A stretch of DNA of 6,333 nucleotides from an uncultured Oscillospiraceae bacterium (GCA_934408835.1 CAKRVU010000078.1:1-6333); one strand, 5' to 3'. Positions 1-5,920 are shown, counted from the stretch's first letter. The notes: a model not told the origin generated them from the sequence alone. Translations and numbers: made by a program.

Positions 1-254
1 TTTTAAATATCCCATAAAACTCAAAACACTTATTTTTAACGGTACACTTATCAACATGTGTAGATGGTCTACTATTAAATGATCTCCTATAATTTCTACA
101 CCTCTTTATACCCACATGATTGTTTCAATATATCCTTTATATCTGTTTTTAATTGACTATATATCAATTTTCGTTTATATTTAGGGGTGAAAAACAATGT
201 TTTACTTACCACATTCGTTTTGTGTGGGAGAATTGATTTGGTTTTATTCGCCAT
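1..254 (-). pseudogene. tnpA: IS200/IS605-family transposase TnpA relic, runs off left edge
   Basis: Decayed remnant of the small Y1 (HUH) single-strand transposase that moves IS200/IS605 elements. Read on the minus strand from ATG at 252-254, preceded by an AAGGA ribosome site seven bases upstream, it begins MANKTKSIL, then HTKRM in a second frame, then FTPKYKRKLIY and a further stretch to a stop at 96-98. After a two-base shift it resumes as VEIIGDHL, VDHLHMLISVPLKIS and SFMGYLK up to the window edge. This order matches the canonical TnpA N-terminal half (MANKTNSL, HTKWM, FTPKYRRKIIY, GVEIIEGH, PDHVHMLVSIPPKIS, SFMGYLKGK, recalled from the family). The HxH metal-binding pair survives as HLH at 58-66. 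The catalytic tyrosine would lie beyond the left edge. At least three frame breaks make it inactive. No IS end could be placed with certainty. Confidence 0.87.
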
Positions 255-435
255 AAAATTATCCTTCTTTTCATTTTATATAGTGGCTGGACACCTCTAT
301 GTATAATGACTTTTTGCTATATGCATATGTCCACTACCGGCATATCAGGTGGTTTATTGGTTCCCATGAACTCATTTTTTCCTTAAGAAAAAACTCATTC
401 ATGCGCAACAGACTAAAGTTCATAAATAAAAAAGC

Positions 436-1089
436 ATGGATGAGTTCAGAACTTCAAGTAGGTATGCACTTGAAGAAGAAATGCTCCAGTTAGGTACAAG
501 AGACAAGAAAAGGCCATTTAGCAACATCCTGATAAAAATTTTGTAGGAGAATACGACCCGGGAAAAATCCTTGTGGGAAGAACAAAAAGACAGGACGTGC
601 ATATAACCTTTGGTTCTAGCCTTGCATCGGATGAACCTAATACAGCAGACTATATTCATAGACGTGTGGTTTATGTGATGAAAGACAAAAATCGCCATTG
701 ATGTGTGAACCGGGAAGAAGTCTTGCGTCTTTTAGGGTTTGAGTGCTCACATCCAGAGAAAAAATGTGGTAGATATCATAATCAAAAAATGGCTTTCAAA
801 GCAGTTTCAAGGGAAAAATTCATCGAGATTGCAAAAGTCCATAGGGTCGATATAGGGGAAATCCCCAAAGTTTTAGGAAAGTCTGGTATGGGAACTATTC
901 TACACAAGAGAAAGCCATCCTAGAGGAGCTAGAACTGAATAAATCTACATAAAGAGGAAATAGATAACTTAGCACTCTCCAGAGTATTAGGCTATGGACA
1001 CAGTAGGGTGGGATAAATTACTAAAGAAAGCCTATCCTGATATATGGGAGCAGCTTGACAACTTCATACAAAATGAAAAAATTAATTGA
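436..1089 (+). pseudogene. Frameshifted coding relic of unknown family
   Basis: I do not recognise this protein, but its pieces join into one plausible soluble, charged protein. The frame of 436 gives MDEFRTSSRYALEEEMLQLG and on to KKRPFS. The frame open from 522 continues as QHPDKNFVGEYDPGKILVG, is broken by a single in-frame TGA at 699-701, and runs on through NREEVLRLLGFECSHP, GRYHNQKMAF, VSREKFIEIAKVH and IPKVLGKSGMG to TAG at 921-923. Another frame then gives QEKAILEELELNKST. The earlier frame returns with KEEIDNLALSRVLGYGHS, and a third ends with VGWDKLLKKAYPDIWEQLD to TGA at 1087-1089. Every switch lands on protein-like sequence without an obvious gap, which points to decay of one gene rather than chance reading frames. 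Its position between transposase and recombinase relics suggests element cargo or a mobilisation or replication gene, but that is inference. Confidence 0.5.
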
Positions 1090-1301
1090 ATTAAGACATA
1101 TAAAAGTCTTGAAAAGGATACTTTTATAAAAGAAAAAGATGTGGAATTAGCAGAAAGATGAACTAAAAATAGACTTTGAGTATTGTTTTTTGATATCTCA
1201 CATGAGAAAGGCACTGCCATGGAAAAATTACTGTTACTCGTGTCTTTAATGGCATAGAAACTGTTTTCCGATGTGGAATGAGGACTACCCATTCAGATTA
1301 G
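1090..1301. other. Unassigned degenerate stretch between two relics
   Basis: Short open pieces occur on the plus strand, such as KTYKSLEKDTFIKEKDVELA from about 1093 and ITVTRVFNGIETVFRCGM from about 1225. They could be the tail of the unknown relic to the left or part of another lost gene. None is recognised. The catalytic N-terminal domain expected in front of the recombinase relic at 1302 is not visible here in any plus-strand frame. Confidence 0.35.
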
Positions 1302-2161
1302 GGGCTTTATACTGGAACAGTGCCACCACTAAGGTATCTCAAAGACCTCAAAAAGGATCATCTGATTATCGATTCAGAGACCGCTCCTATTATCAGGAAG
1401 ATTTTCAATCTTGCTTTGGATGAACGGTAGTCTCAATTATATTTTTCGCCGCTTAGGGGAAGAAAAAGTACCGTATTCGTGGCTTTTGTAATACGGTTAT
1501 GGAGTAAAAGTAAAAGACTTTGAAGGTGGAAGAATGTGTGTGTTTCGACGGTTAAAAGTATCGTAGAAAATTGAGACTATCGTCAGTTAAAAAGTTGATT
1601 ATCACTTCAAGTTTGGAGTACTTTCAGATAAGTCCTCTAGTGAGTGGCTCATGATTTCCAATTGCCATGAATCACTGATTAGTGAGGAAGAGACTTTCAG
1701 ACGGTACAAAATACTTTAAGAACTAGAAAACGGTCTAATATAGCTTATACGAAAAGACAGCATCGTATAGCCCATGATGTGCTTTGTGACATATATATTC
1801 GAGGAAATCTTTTCCTCATGAAACGGTATAGTGAAAGAAATTACTTCTCATTTTCGTTCAGCACAACAAAAGCAGCTTGACGGAATCAAACGGTAAGCCA
1901 AAGTTCCGCAGGAACATAGCCGGTTATACAGAAAAGCTGGGGCTTTTGAAGAAAAAGTTCCAGAATACTGCGGATATTGGCGAATAAATGGTCGAGTGGC
2001 TAAAGATTTGTTCAGAAATATAAAAGTATTGACACTTTGATTTGTAAATTACTCCACCGTCTGATTAACTATATCATGTTTCATGAAACGATTAATAGAA
2101 GGAAAAAAGTAGTATTTCCCTTGAAATTTACTATGGAATCAAAGCCGAGGTGGCTGATTAA
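1302..2161 (+). pseudogene. Large serine recombinase relic, N-terminal catalytic domain missing
   Basis: Remains of a large serine recombinase, the site-specific integrase/excisionase of many clostridial integrative elements. Pieces appear in family order but in changing frames. GLYTGTVPPLRYLKDL with DHLIIDSETAPIIRKIFNLA (1302-1427) fits the Recombinase domain, usually PPYGYLKD, then IVDPETAPIVRRIF. LNYIFRRLGEEKVPYSW (from 1420) follows. SEWLMISNCHESLISEEETF (within 1597-1716) fits the usual W-[IV]-[IV]-x-[NG]-x-HEPLISEE segment. VQNTLRTRKRSN follows. QKYKSIDTLICKLLHRLI (from 2013) and SISLEIYYGI (ending at TAA 2159-2161) fit the C-terminal coiled region and tail. The Zn-ribbon cysteines are largely lost. 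The N-terminal resolvase domain with the nucleophilic serine is absent. About 290 codons remain of the usual 500-550, and there are at least five frame breaks or stops, so it is inactive. Family resemblance is from memory. Confidence 0.85.
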
Positions 2162-2640
2162 GACCGCCTAAACTTTATACTTCATTTATTAGACATTAAC
2201 TGCTTCATCCCTGACTTTTAGCATCCTAATTGTCTGAGCCATAGCCTTCCAAGAGATTGATAACACCCCAAATGCCAAGACCTACGTCGAATACGATCAC
2301 GAAAATCTGCAAAACACCAAGCGTACTATTGAAAAATGTCATATGTTATCAACTCCTTTCGCTCACTTCATTGCATTGCGTCAGACGGTGATTTATACGG
2401 ACATTCCACATAGCACAGAACTGATGCTTCCAATGTGGGCGGTAAAAGTGACAGGGATTGCAATTCTCACCGTCGACACAGCCTCCGTTTTAGTAAAGGG
2501 TTAAAGCCAGGATTATTCTGCATAAGAATTTTAAATGCACGTCTGTTGCCGTCCGTAAAACGCATTGTAATTGCGCCTACTTTCAGATTTGGACAGAAAA
2601 AACGCCGTAGACTTTTTTCAAAATCTATGGTGTTGGTGTA
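2162..2640. other. Gene-poor junction between recombinase relic and tRNA region
   Basis: No recognisable gene. The longest uninterrupted plus-strand frame runs from 2238 to TAA at 2502-2504 (88 codons, including EIDNTPNAKTYVEYDHENLQ and ELMLPMWAVKVTGIAILTVD). It lacks a start codon near its beginning; the first internal ATG is at 2343. Its composition is protein-like, so it could be another gene fragment, but I recognise no family. Two overlapping frames between 2435 and 2759 run through the terminator hairpin at 2645-2678 and are probably chance. Confidence 0.4.
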
Positions 2641-2644
2641 TGCA

Positions 2645-2678
2645 AAAAGGGATGTTGCCTTGCAGTAACATCCCTTTT
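2645..2678 (-). terminator. Intrinsic terminator, probably for tRNA-Leu, possibly bidirectional
   Basis: AAAAGGGATGTT at 2645-2656 pairs perfectly with AACATCCCTTTT at 2667-2678. Two more inner pairs (one a wobble) leave a six-base loop. Read on the minus strand, the stem ends in CCCTTTTTGC about 95 bases past the tRNA 3' end. Read on the plus strand it is followed by TTTTGTCATTTTT, so it could also stop transcription coming out of the relic region. Confidence 0.75.
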
Positions 2679-2773
2679 GTCATTTTTGAGTTAACCTGTT
2701 TGTCTCCTGCACTTAAAAATGTTGAATTTGTTGTGGGGCACAAATACAAGTCTTTATAATTGCAGTACTTATA

Positions 2774-2860
2774 TGGTGCCGCTGACCGGACTTGAACCGG
2801 TACGGATGTTATTCCGAGGGATTTTAAGTCCCTTGTGTCTGCCTATTCCACCACAGCGGC
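2774..2860 (-). tRNA. tRNA-Leu (anticodon UAA)
   Basis: Complete class II tRNA of 87 bases on the minus strand with encoded CCA (TGG at 2774-2776). The acceptor stem is GCCGCTG/CAGCGGC with discriminator A. The anticodon stem AGGGA/TCCCT encloses the loop CTTAAAA, giving anticodon TAA, which reads UUA/UUG leucine codons. The long variable arm CGG-AATAACAT-CCG is typical of tRNA-Leu. The T arm is ACCGG-TTCAAGT-CCGGT. No base pair is broken in the acceptor, anticodon or T stems, so the gene looks functional. It is transcribed alone from a promoter at 2921-2949. Its 3' end points at the mobile-element relics to the left. Confidence 0.97.
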
Positions 2861-2920
2861 TAAAAGATAAAAAATAGGTTACAGTGCAATATACCATAAA
2901 ATATCGCATCAACTGGTTTC

Positions 2921-2949
2921 AGTATACCTCTTTTCAATCTTTTTGTCAA
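2921..2949 (-). promoter_or_regulatory. Strong sigma-A type promoter of the tRNA-Leu gene
   Basis: On the minus strand, TTGACA (2944-2949, perfect -35) is followed after 17 bases by TATACT (2921-2926, 5 of 6 to the -10 consensus). Transcription would start near 2914, leaving a 5' leader of about 54 bases before the tRNA, to be removed by RNase P. Confidence 0.85.
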
Positions 2950-3208
2950 TACACTTTAAGAAAATTAATGTGAAATCTTTTTTAAAATAGCGAGTAGTAC
3001 TGCTTGAACAAAGTGGATAGGACAAAAGAATACCCGAAAAGCAGCTTAGTTTTTCGCTGTTTTAAACGGATAGGGGCTAGGGCGAGCAAAATCGTGCGGG
3101 GGTTTGCAGCTATCAGTCGTCAATTTTGACGCCGAATGCCCAAACAGATCGCAGTGTTCTGTTACAACAGTCATCCTGATCATTTTGATTATCTGTAAAT
3201 ACACAAGT
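2950..3208. other. Intergenic stretch between tRNA promoter and XRE gene
   Basis: No supported gene. Two short palindromes are visible: CGTCAATTTTGACG (3118-3131) and CTGTTACAACAG (3159-3170), with centres 40 bp apart. A weak hairpin CGAAAA...TTTTCG lies near 3035-3057. It lacks a good U-run on the minus strand, so I see no clear terminator for the XRE gene. Confidence 0.4.
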
Positions 3209-3523
3209 TTAATGGCTCTGATTCAGCTCTTTCATAATCCCTAAAAGATGCGATATGGATTTAGAATTTAGTTTTTTCGCTTCTTCAATCAGTTCCTTCA
3301 AGATTGTCGGATACAAATTTTCTTCGTCAAAAAATTCCATAGGCGTTACATCCAAATACTCGCAAATGTAGAAAAACGACTGCATGGAGGGAAGCGACTT
3401 TTTGTTTTCAATATTATTGATGTAATTATTTGCCTGTCCTAGTGATAATGACATATCGCGCGCAGATACACCTTTTTGCATCCTCAAACTGGCCAAGCGC
3501 TCCGGGATAAAATTTTCATACAC
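3209..3523 (-). CDS. Small XRE-family helix-turn-helix transcriptional regulator
   Basis: A 104-residue protein, probably a DNA-binding repressor acting as a dimer in the cytoplasm. Residues from about 5 to 65 form the five-helix XRE/Cro-CI fold: ERLASLRMQKGVSARDMSLS is helix 1 and the start of helix 2, followed by the recognition region (LGQANNYINNIENKKSLPSM) and FFYICEYLDVTPMEFF, a very typical end of the domain. The remaining 35 or so residues (ELIEEAKKLNSKSISHLLGI) form a charged helical tail without an obvious ligand or peptidase domain. An upstream in-frame GTG at 3530-3532 would add three residues, but it overlaps the ribosome site AGAAGG. The GTG at 3521-3523 sits eight bases after it and is preferred. 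Target and inducer are unknown. The gene stands alone, and palindromes lie just upstream of it. Such regulators occur both as host genes and as element leftovers; nothing here decides between these. Confidence 0.9.
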   Translation of the reverse strand: MYENFIPERLASLRMQKGVSARDMSLSLGQANNYINNIENKKSLPSMQSFFYICEYLDVTPMEFFDEENLYPTILKELIEEAKKLNSKSISHLLGIMKELNQSH

Positions 3524-3531
3524 AACATTCA

Positions 3532-3537
3532 CCTTCT
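3532..3537 (-). promoter_or_regulatory. Ribosome binding site that sets the GTG start of the XRE gene
   Basis: Minus-strand AGAAGG lies eight bases before the GTG at 3521-3523. It overlaps the alternative in-frame GTG at 3530-3532, which could not use it. This favours the 104-residue product. Confidence 0.7.
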
Positions 3538-3563
3538 ATTCTATAATAGATTGTACTTCACAA
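3536..3563. promoter_or_regulatory. Candidate operator palindromes upstream of the XRE gene
   Basis: Two adjacent inverted repeats: CTATT-CTAT-AATAG (3536-3549), which overlaps the ribosome site of the XRE gene, and TTGT-ACTTC-ACAA (3551-3563). Small XRE repressors commonly bind palindromes of this size at their own promoters. Autoregulation here is inference. No convincing -35/-10 pair was found for this gene. Confidence 0.4.
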
Positions 3564-3575
3564 TCACCCTTTATT

Positions 3576-3600
3576 CGAAATAATACAGAGATTATTTTCG
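3576..3600. repeat. AT-rich inverted repeat
   Basis: CGAAATAAT and ATTATTTTCG flank a six-base centre (ACAGAG). Seven pairs are continuous, and the outer CG pairs are reached with one bulged T. It lies in the upstream region of the XRE gene. It may be another regulator site or chance in AT-rich DNA. Confidence 0.35.
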
Positions 3601-3811
3601 GTATTTTGCTAAAATAAATCTATTTTTGCGATCGAAATAGAAGTTGAGATGTGTTAATAGATGTGATACGGTTAAAGACAGACCACTAGGATATCGGGGA
3701 TGATGCTGAGTAATCGTTTGTTTGGCAGATCAATTTGTTGAGTGAGGGAATGTTACTTACATGTATGGAAATGGGGAAGCAGACAACGCCGTATCATGGA
3801 TGCAAAAAGAA
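3601..3811. other. Intergenic stretch with no supported gene
   Basis: Nothing convincing on either strand. A six-base inverted repeat, CTATTT (3620-3625) and AAATAG (3635-3640), repeats the CTATT/AATAG arms of the palindrome at 3536-3549. Short plus-strand frames begin near 3735 and 3761 but run into the terminators of the gene to the right. Confidence 0.4.
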
Positions 3812-3849
3812 GTGCAGTCAATATTCTGGCGCGTCGTTTTTGACTGCAC
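3812..3849 (-). terminator. Second (distal) terminator of the binding-protein gene
   Basis: Minus-strand GTGCAGTCAA pairs perfectly with TTGACTGCAC (3840-3849 with 3812-3821) around an 18-base loop. TTCTTTTTGC follows. It begins directly where the T-run of the proximal terminator ends, so the two form a back-to-back pair. Confidence 0.6.
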
Positions 3850-3883
3850 AAAAACCTGCCATGCAAATTCGCATGGCAGGTTT
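3847..3883 (-). terminator. Proximal intrinsic terminator of the binding-protein gene
   Basis: AAACCTGCCATGC (3871-3883 read on the minus strand) pairs perfectly over 13 bp with GCATGGCAGGTTT (3852-3864) around a six-base loop. The stem is followed by a T-run, TTTTTGTG. It lies about 60 bases past the stop codon at 3944. Confidence 0.88.
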
Positions 3884-3943
3884 CAGATATTTGCTTAAAA
3901 CAGCGTTTTTTCAGAAGCTTAACTGATTCAGGATAAATTTGTA

Positions 3944-5596
3944 TTATTTTTTTCTTGCACTTTGGAAGTACAGTCGTTCATTTGCATCGTCAAAGAAAAG
4001 TCCGTCAATATTATTTTGAGTGATAAAGTAACTTTGTTGATAGTAAATAGGTATGAATCCGCCACTGTTTAATAAGAGCGATTCTGCCTGTAAATAGGCA
4101 TTTGTAACTTCTGAAAGCTGCGTTTGCTTTGAAGCCTGGTTCAAAGCGTTATCATAAGAAGACAATCCACAAGAATATCCACTGGAAGAATTTGTTTCAA
4201 ATTGCTCTAAGATAGACGCTGGAGAATCTTTGGAGCTGCTGACAGTTATCACTGCGCAGGAATAATCTCCGGACTTTAGACGCTGTTGATATTCATCTTG
4301 CGGAAGGATTTCCGTTTTCATATAAACTCCTAAATCCTTCTGCCATGTCTGTAAAATCTTCTGGACAGGAAGAGCGGCTTCCTCCGGTGCCAATAATGTA
4401 AGAGAATTCAAATCCGATACATTTTTATTTGCCTTTTTTAGTTGTGCCATTCCTTGTTCTAATAAAGAACGCGCCTGTTCCGGATTATAGGCGGGGGCGA
4501 GAGAGTCGCCAGCCTGTTCCCGATAGGGGACGCCGTCAAGTTTGATGGATGGAGGAACGATAGCGGCTGCGGGCAACTGATCTTCTGTTAATGTACTTGC
4601 AAAGTCATCACGATTGATGTCCATTGCAAAGGCTTTTCGAATATTATCATTGGAAAAATGTTCTTCTGTCGGATTAAGCAAAATGCCGACCACTGTATTT
4701 TGGTAAGCGGTGGTGGGGTATTTTGTTCCCTTTATCATATGGTAATCGTCAGCGCTGAGTGAGATGCTATCAATGTCGCCTTTTTCAAAAGAGGCGATTG
4801 CGGCGTCGTTCGAGCGAACCGTTAAATTTGCGCCGGCAGAAACAACAGAGTCGGGGTCGTGATAAAGATCATTTTTTCGGATTCGGACATAATCGTTGTC
4901 ATTGGCGTTAGACCATTCACTGACATAGAACGGACCGTTGCATAAAAGCGTCTCGCGGGAAAGTCCATACCGTCCGGTGGTTCCCTCAAAGAATTCCTGA
5001 TTACATGGTTTGGCGGCCGGTTCAGCAAGCAATTCTTCAAATAATGGGTTGGGCGCCGAAAGGGTAAACAACAAGGTGTAATCATCCAGTGCCTGAACGC
5101 CGAGTTCAGAGGGAGGTAATTTTCCTTCTTTCACAGCCTGTGCATTTTTGATACAATAGTAATCAGAGGCAGAAGGGGCGTTTGTCTGCGGATCAAACAG
5201 GCGCTCAAACGCATATACAAAATCATGGGCTGTCACTTTGGCAGTGATTGCCTGATCTTCAGAAACGGCGTTTCCCGGTGCATAATATTTCCAGGTCACA
5301 TCAGAGGGTAACACGAATCGGTATTCGGTTCCGTCTTCATTGATTTCACAGCTGCTGGCCGCACCTAGTACTAAATTACCTTGCGCGTCTTTTCGGTACA
5401 GACCTTCAAAAATATTGTCAATAATCAAAAGCGCATCCGCTCCATTCGCGGTTTGCGGGTCTAAATTTTTCGGATCCGCTGTTAAGCTATAGCTGAGAAT
5501 CTTATCAGAACCTTGACTGGAACAGCCGACCATTGTCACAAGAAATGCTCCGCAAAGAAACAGAGCGAGGCATTTCAAAAAAAGACGCTTTTTCAT
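3944..5596 (-). CDS. Family-5 ABC transporter peptide-binding lipoprotein (OppA/DppA-like)
   Basis: A 550-residue extracellular binding protein, expected to be anchored to the outer face of the membrane by lipid and to hand oligopeptides or a similar ligand to an ABC permease. MKKRLFLKCLALFLCGAF is a lipoprotein signal, and the lipobox TMVGC ends at Cys25. Family-5 landmarks follow: ADPKNLDP (40-47), FEGLYRKD (63-70), VTAHDFVYAFERLFDP (121-136), NGPFYVSEW (220-228), NIRKAFAMDINRDDFA (318-333) and FIPIYYQQSYFI (514-525). Length is normal for the family. The ATG at 5594-5596 follows GAGGG by seven bases; an in-frame ATG at 5633-5635 would put 13 residues, with no good ribosome site, before the signal. 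No permease or ATPase gene is adjacent, and terminators bound it on both sides, so it is an orphan here. Six cysteines besides Cys25 are present (83, 148, 198, 219, 447, 476). The ligand cannot be told from sequence. Confidence 0.95.
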   Translation of the reverse strand: MKKRLFLKCLALFLCGAFLVTMVGCSSQGSDKILSYSLTADPKNLDPQTANGADALLIIDNIFEGLYRKDAQGNLVLGAASSCEINEDGTEYRFVLPSDVTWKYYAPGNAVSEDQAITAKVTAHDFVYAFERLFDPQTNAPSASDYYCIKNAQAVKEGKLPPSELGVQALDDYTLLFTLSAPNPLFEELLAEPAAKPCNQEFFEGTTGRYGLSRETLLCNGPFYVSEWSNANDNDYVRIRKNDLYHDPDSVVSAGANLTVRSNDAAIASFEKGDIDSISLSADDYHMIKGTKYPTTAYQNTVVGILLNPTEEHFSNDNIRKAFAMDINRDDFASTLTEDQLPAAAIVPPSIKLDGVPYREQAGDSLAPAYNPEQARSLLEQGMAQLKKANKNVSDLNSLTLLAPEEAALPVQKILQTWQKDLGVYMKTEILPQDEYQQRLKSGDYSCAVITVSSSKDSPASILEQFETNSSSGYSCGLSSYDNALNQASKQTQLSEVTNAYLQAESLLLNSGGFIPIYYQQSYFITQNNIDGLFFDDANERLYFQSARKK

Positions 5597-5603
5597 ATAG
5601 TTG

Positions 5604-5608
5604 CCCTC
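5604..5608 (-). promoter_or_regulatory. Ribosome binding site that sets the start of the binding-protein gene
   Basis: Minus-strand GAGGG lies seven bases before the ATG at 5594-5596. It supports translation starting directly at the lipoprotein signal sequence rather than at the ATG 39 bases upstream. Confidence 0.8.
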
Positions 5609-5723
5609 AATTCTATTCCAATTTATCACTCCCATTGCTTTTTAAACCACTACTATGGTTAAATATCTATGATTATAGAAATGATGAATGGGATGAAAAT
5701 GTAATTTGATTCAAGAAAGATTG

Positions 5724-5756
5724 GGCGCTGCTGTTGGACGAAGCAGCACCATCGTC
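5724..5756 (-). promoter_or_regulatory. Leader with two mutually exclusive hairpins
   Basis: In the minus-strand transcript, GGUGCUGCU (5742-5750) can pair with AGCAGCGCC (5724-5732) as a 9-bp stem with one wobble around a nine-base loop. That loop contains UCGUC (5737-5741), which can instead pair with GACGA at 5752-5756, closing over one arm of the first stem. Only one of the two can form. No U-run follows, so it is not a simple terminator. It sits at the very 5' end of the predicted transcript. Confidence 0.45.
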
Positions 5757-5765
5757 ATTATTTAT

Positions 5766-5794
5766 ATTATAACAACTTCCCATAGCAAAGGCAA
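5766..5794 (-). promoter_or_regulatory. Proximal promoter (P2) of the binding-protein gene
   Basis: Minus-strand TTGCCT (5789-5794, 4 of 6) is followed after 17 bases by a perfect TATAAT (5766-5771). A start near 5759 would give a leader of about 160 bases before the ATG at 5596. The weak -35 and perfect -10, with palindromes directly upstream, fit a promoter helped by an activator. Confidence 0.65.
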
Positions 5795-5799
5795 GATGG

Positions 5800-5836
5800 T
5801 TTACTAATTTGTAAATTTTTTTGACGCATTTGTCAA
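5800..5836. repeat. Two tandem 16-bp palindromes, likely operator pair
   Basis: TTTACTAATTTGTAAA (5800-5815) and TTGACGCATTTGTCAA (5821-5836) share 12 of 16 positions. Each has 5-bp arms around a six-base centre ending in ATTT, and the centres are 21 bp apart, two helical turns. They overlap the candidate promoter P1 and lie just upstream of P2, centred about 48 and 69 bases before its predicted start. This is the expected look of a paired binding site for a dimeric regulator. The regulator is unknown. Confidence 0.6.
5808..5836 (-). promoter_or_regulatory. Distal candidate promoter (P1) of the binding-protein gene
   Basis: Minus-strand TTGACA (5831-5836, perfect) is followed after exactly 17 bases by TACAAA (5808-5813, 4 of 6). 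Its -35 lies in one palindrome and its -10 in the other, so binding there would block it. The hexamers may also simply be part of the palindromes. Confidence 0.4.
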
Positions 5837-5873
5837 ACACCGGGATTGTTCAAATTTTATGCATTCTGATATT

Positions 5874-5920
5874 AAAAAACACCTCTTGCCAGCCAACGGA
5901 ACAGCCGGTAGGGATGTGTT
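5874..5920 (-). terminator. Intrinsic terminator of galE
   Basis: On the minus strand, AACAC (5916-5920) pairs with GTGTT (5878-5882) at the base of a long stem. CCGGCT and GGCTGG form the upper part with wobbles, and some mismatches lie between. A run of six T follows directly (5874-5879). It begins 26 bases past the galE stop and separates galE from the binding-protein gene. Confidence 0.8.

Noticed and set aside
197..256. A 19-codon plus-strand frame with a good AGGGGTG ribosome-site-like sequence in front.
   Set aside because: It is antisense to the IS200/IS605 TnpA relic, and the purine-rich stretch is explained by that coding sequence.
369..399. Direct repeat AACTCATT (369-376 and 392-399) around a small TTTTTTCCTTAAGAAAAAA palindrome.
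   Set aside because: Short and A/T-dominated; could be chance, and no element boundary can be tied to it.
420..698. 92-codon minus-strand frame.
   Set aside because: It is antisense to the unknown relic, whose plus-strand reading continues coherently into neighbouring segments; no ribosome site or recognisable motif.
1032..1292. 86-codon minus-strand frame.
   Set aside because: Low-complexity Ser/Phe-rich sequence antisense to plus-strand relic segments.
3046..3183. 45-codon minus-strand frame after the XRE gene.
   Set aside because: No ribosome site, no family resemblance, and it overlaps palindromes and a hairpin.
3735..3926. 63-codon plus-strand frame, and a 45-codon one at 3761-3898.
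   Set aside because: Both run through the tandem terminators of the binding-protein gene; no protein-like motif recognised.
4822..5085. 87-codon minus-strand frame inside the binding-protein gene.
   Set aside because: Shadow of the 550-residue gene in another frame.
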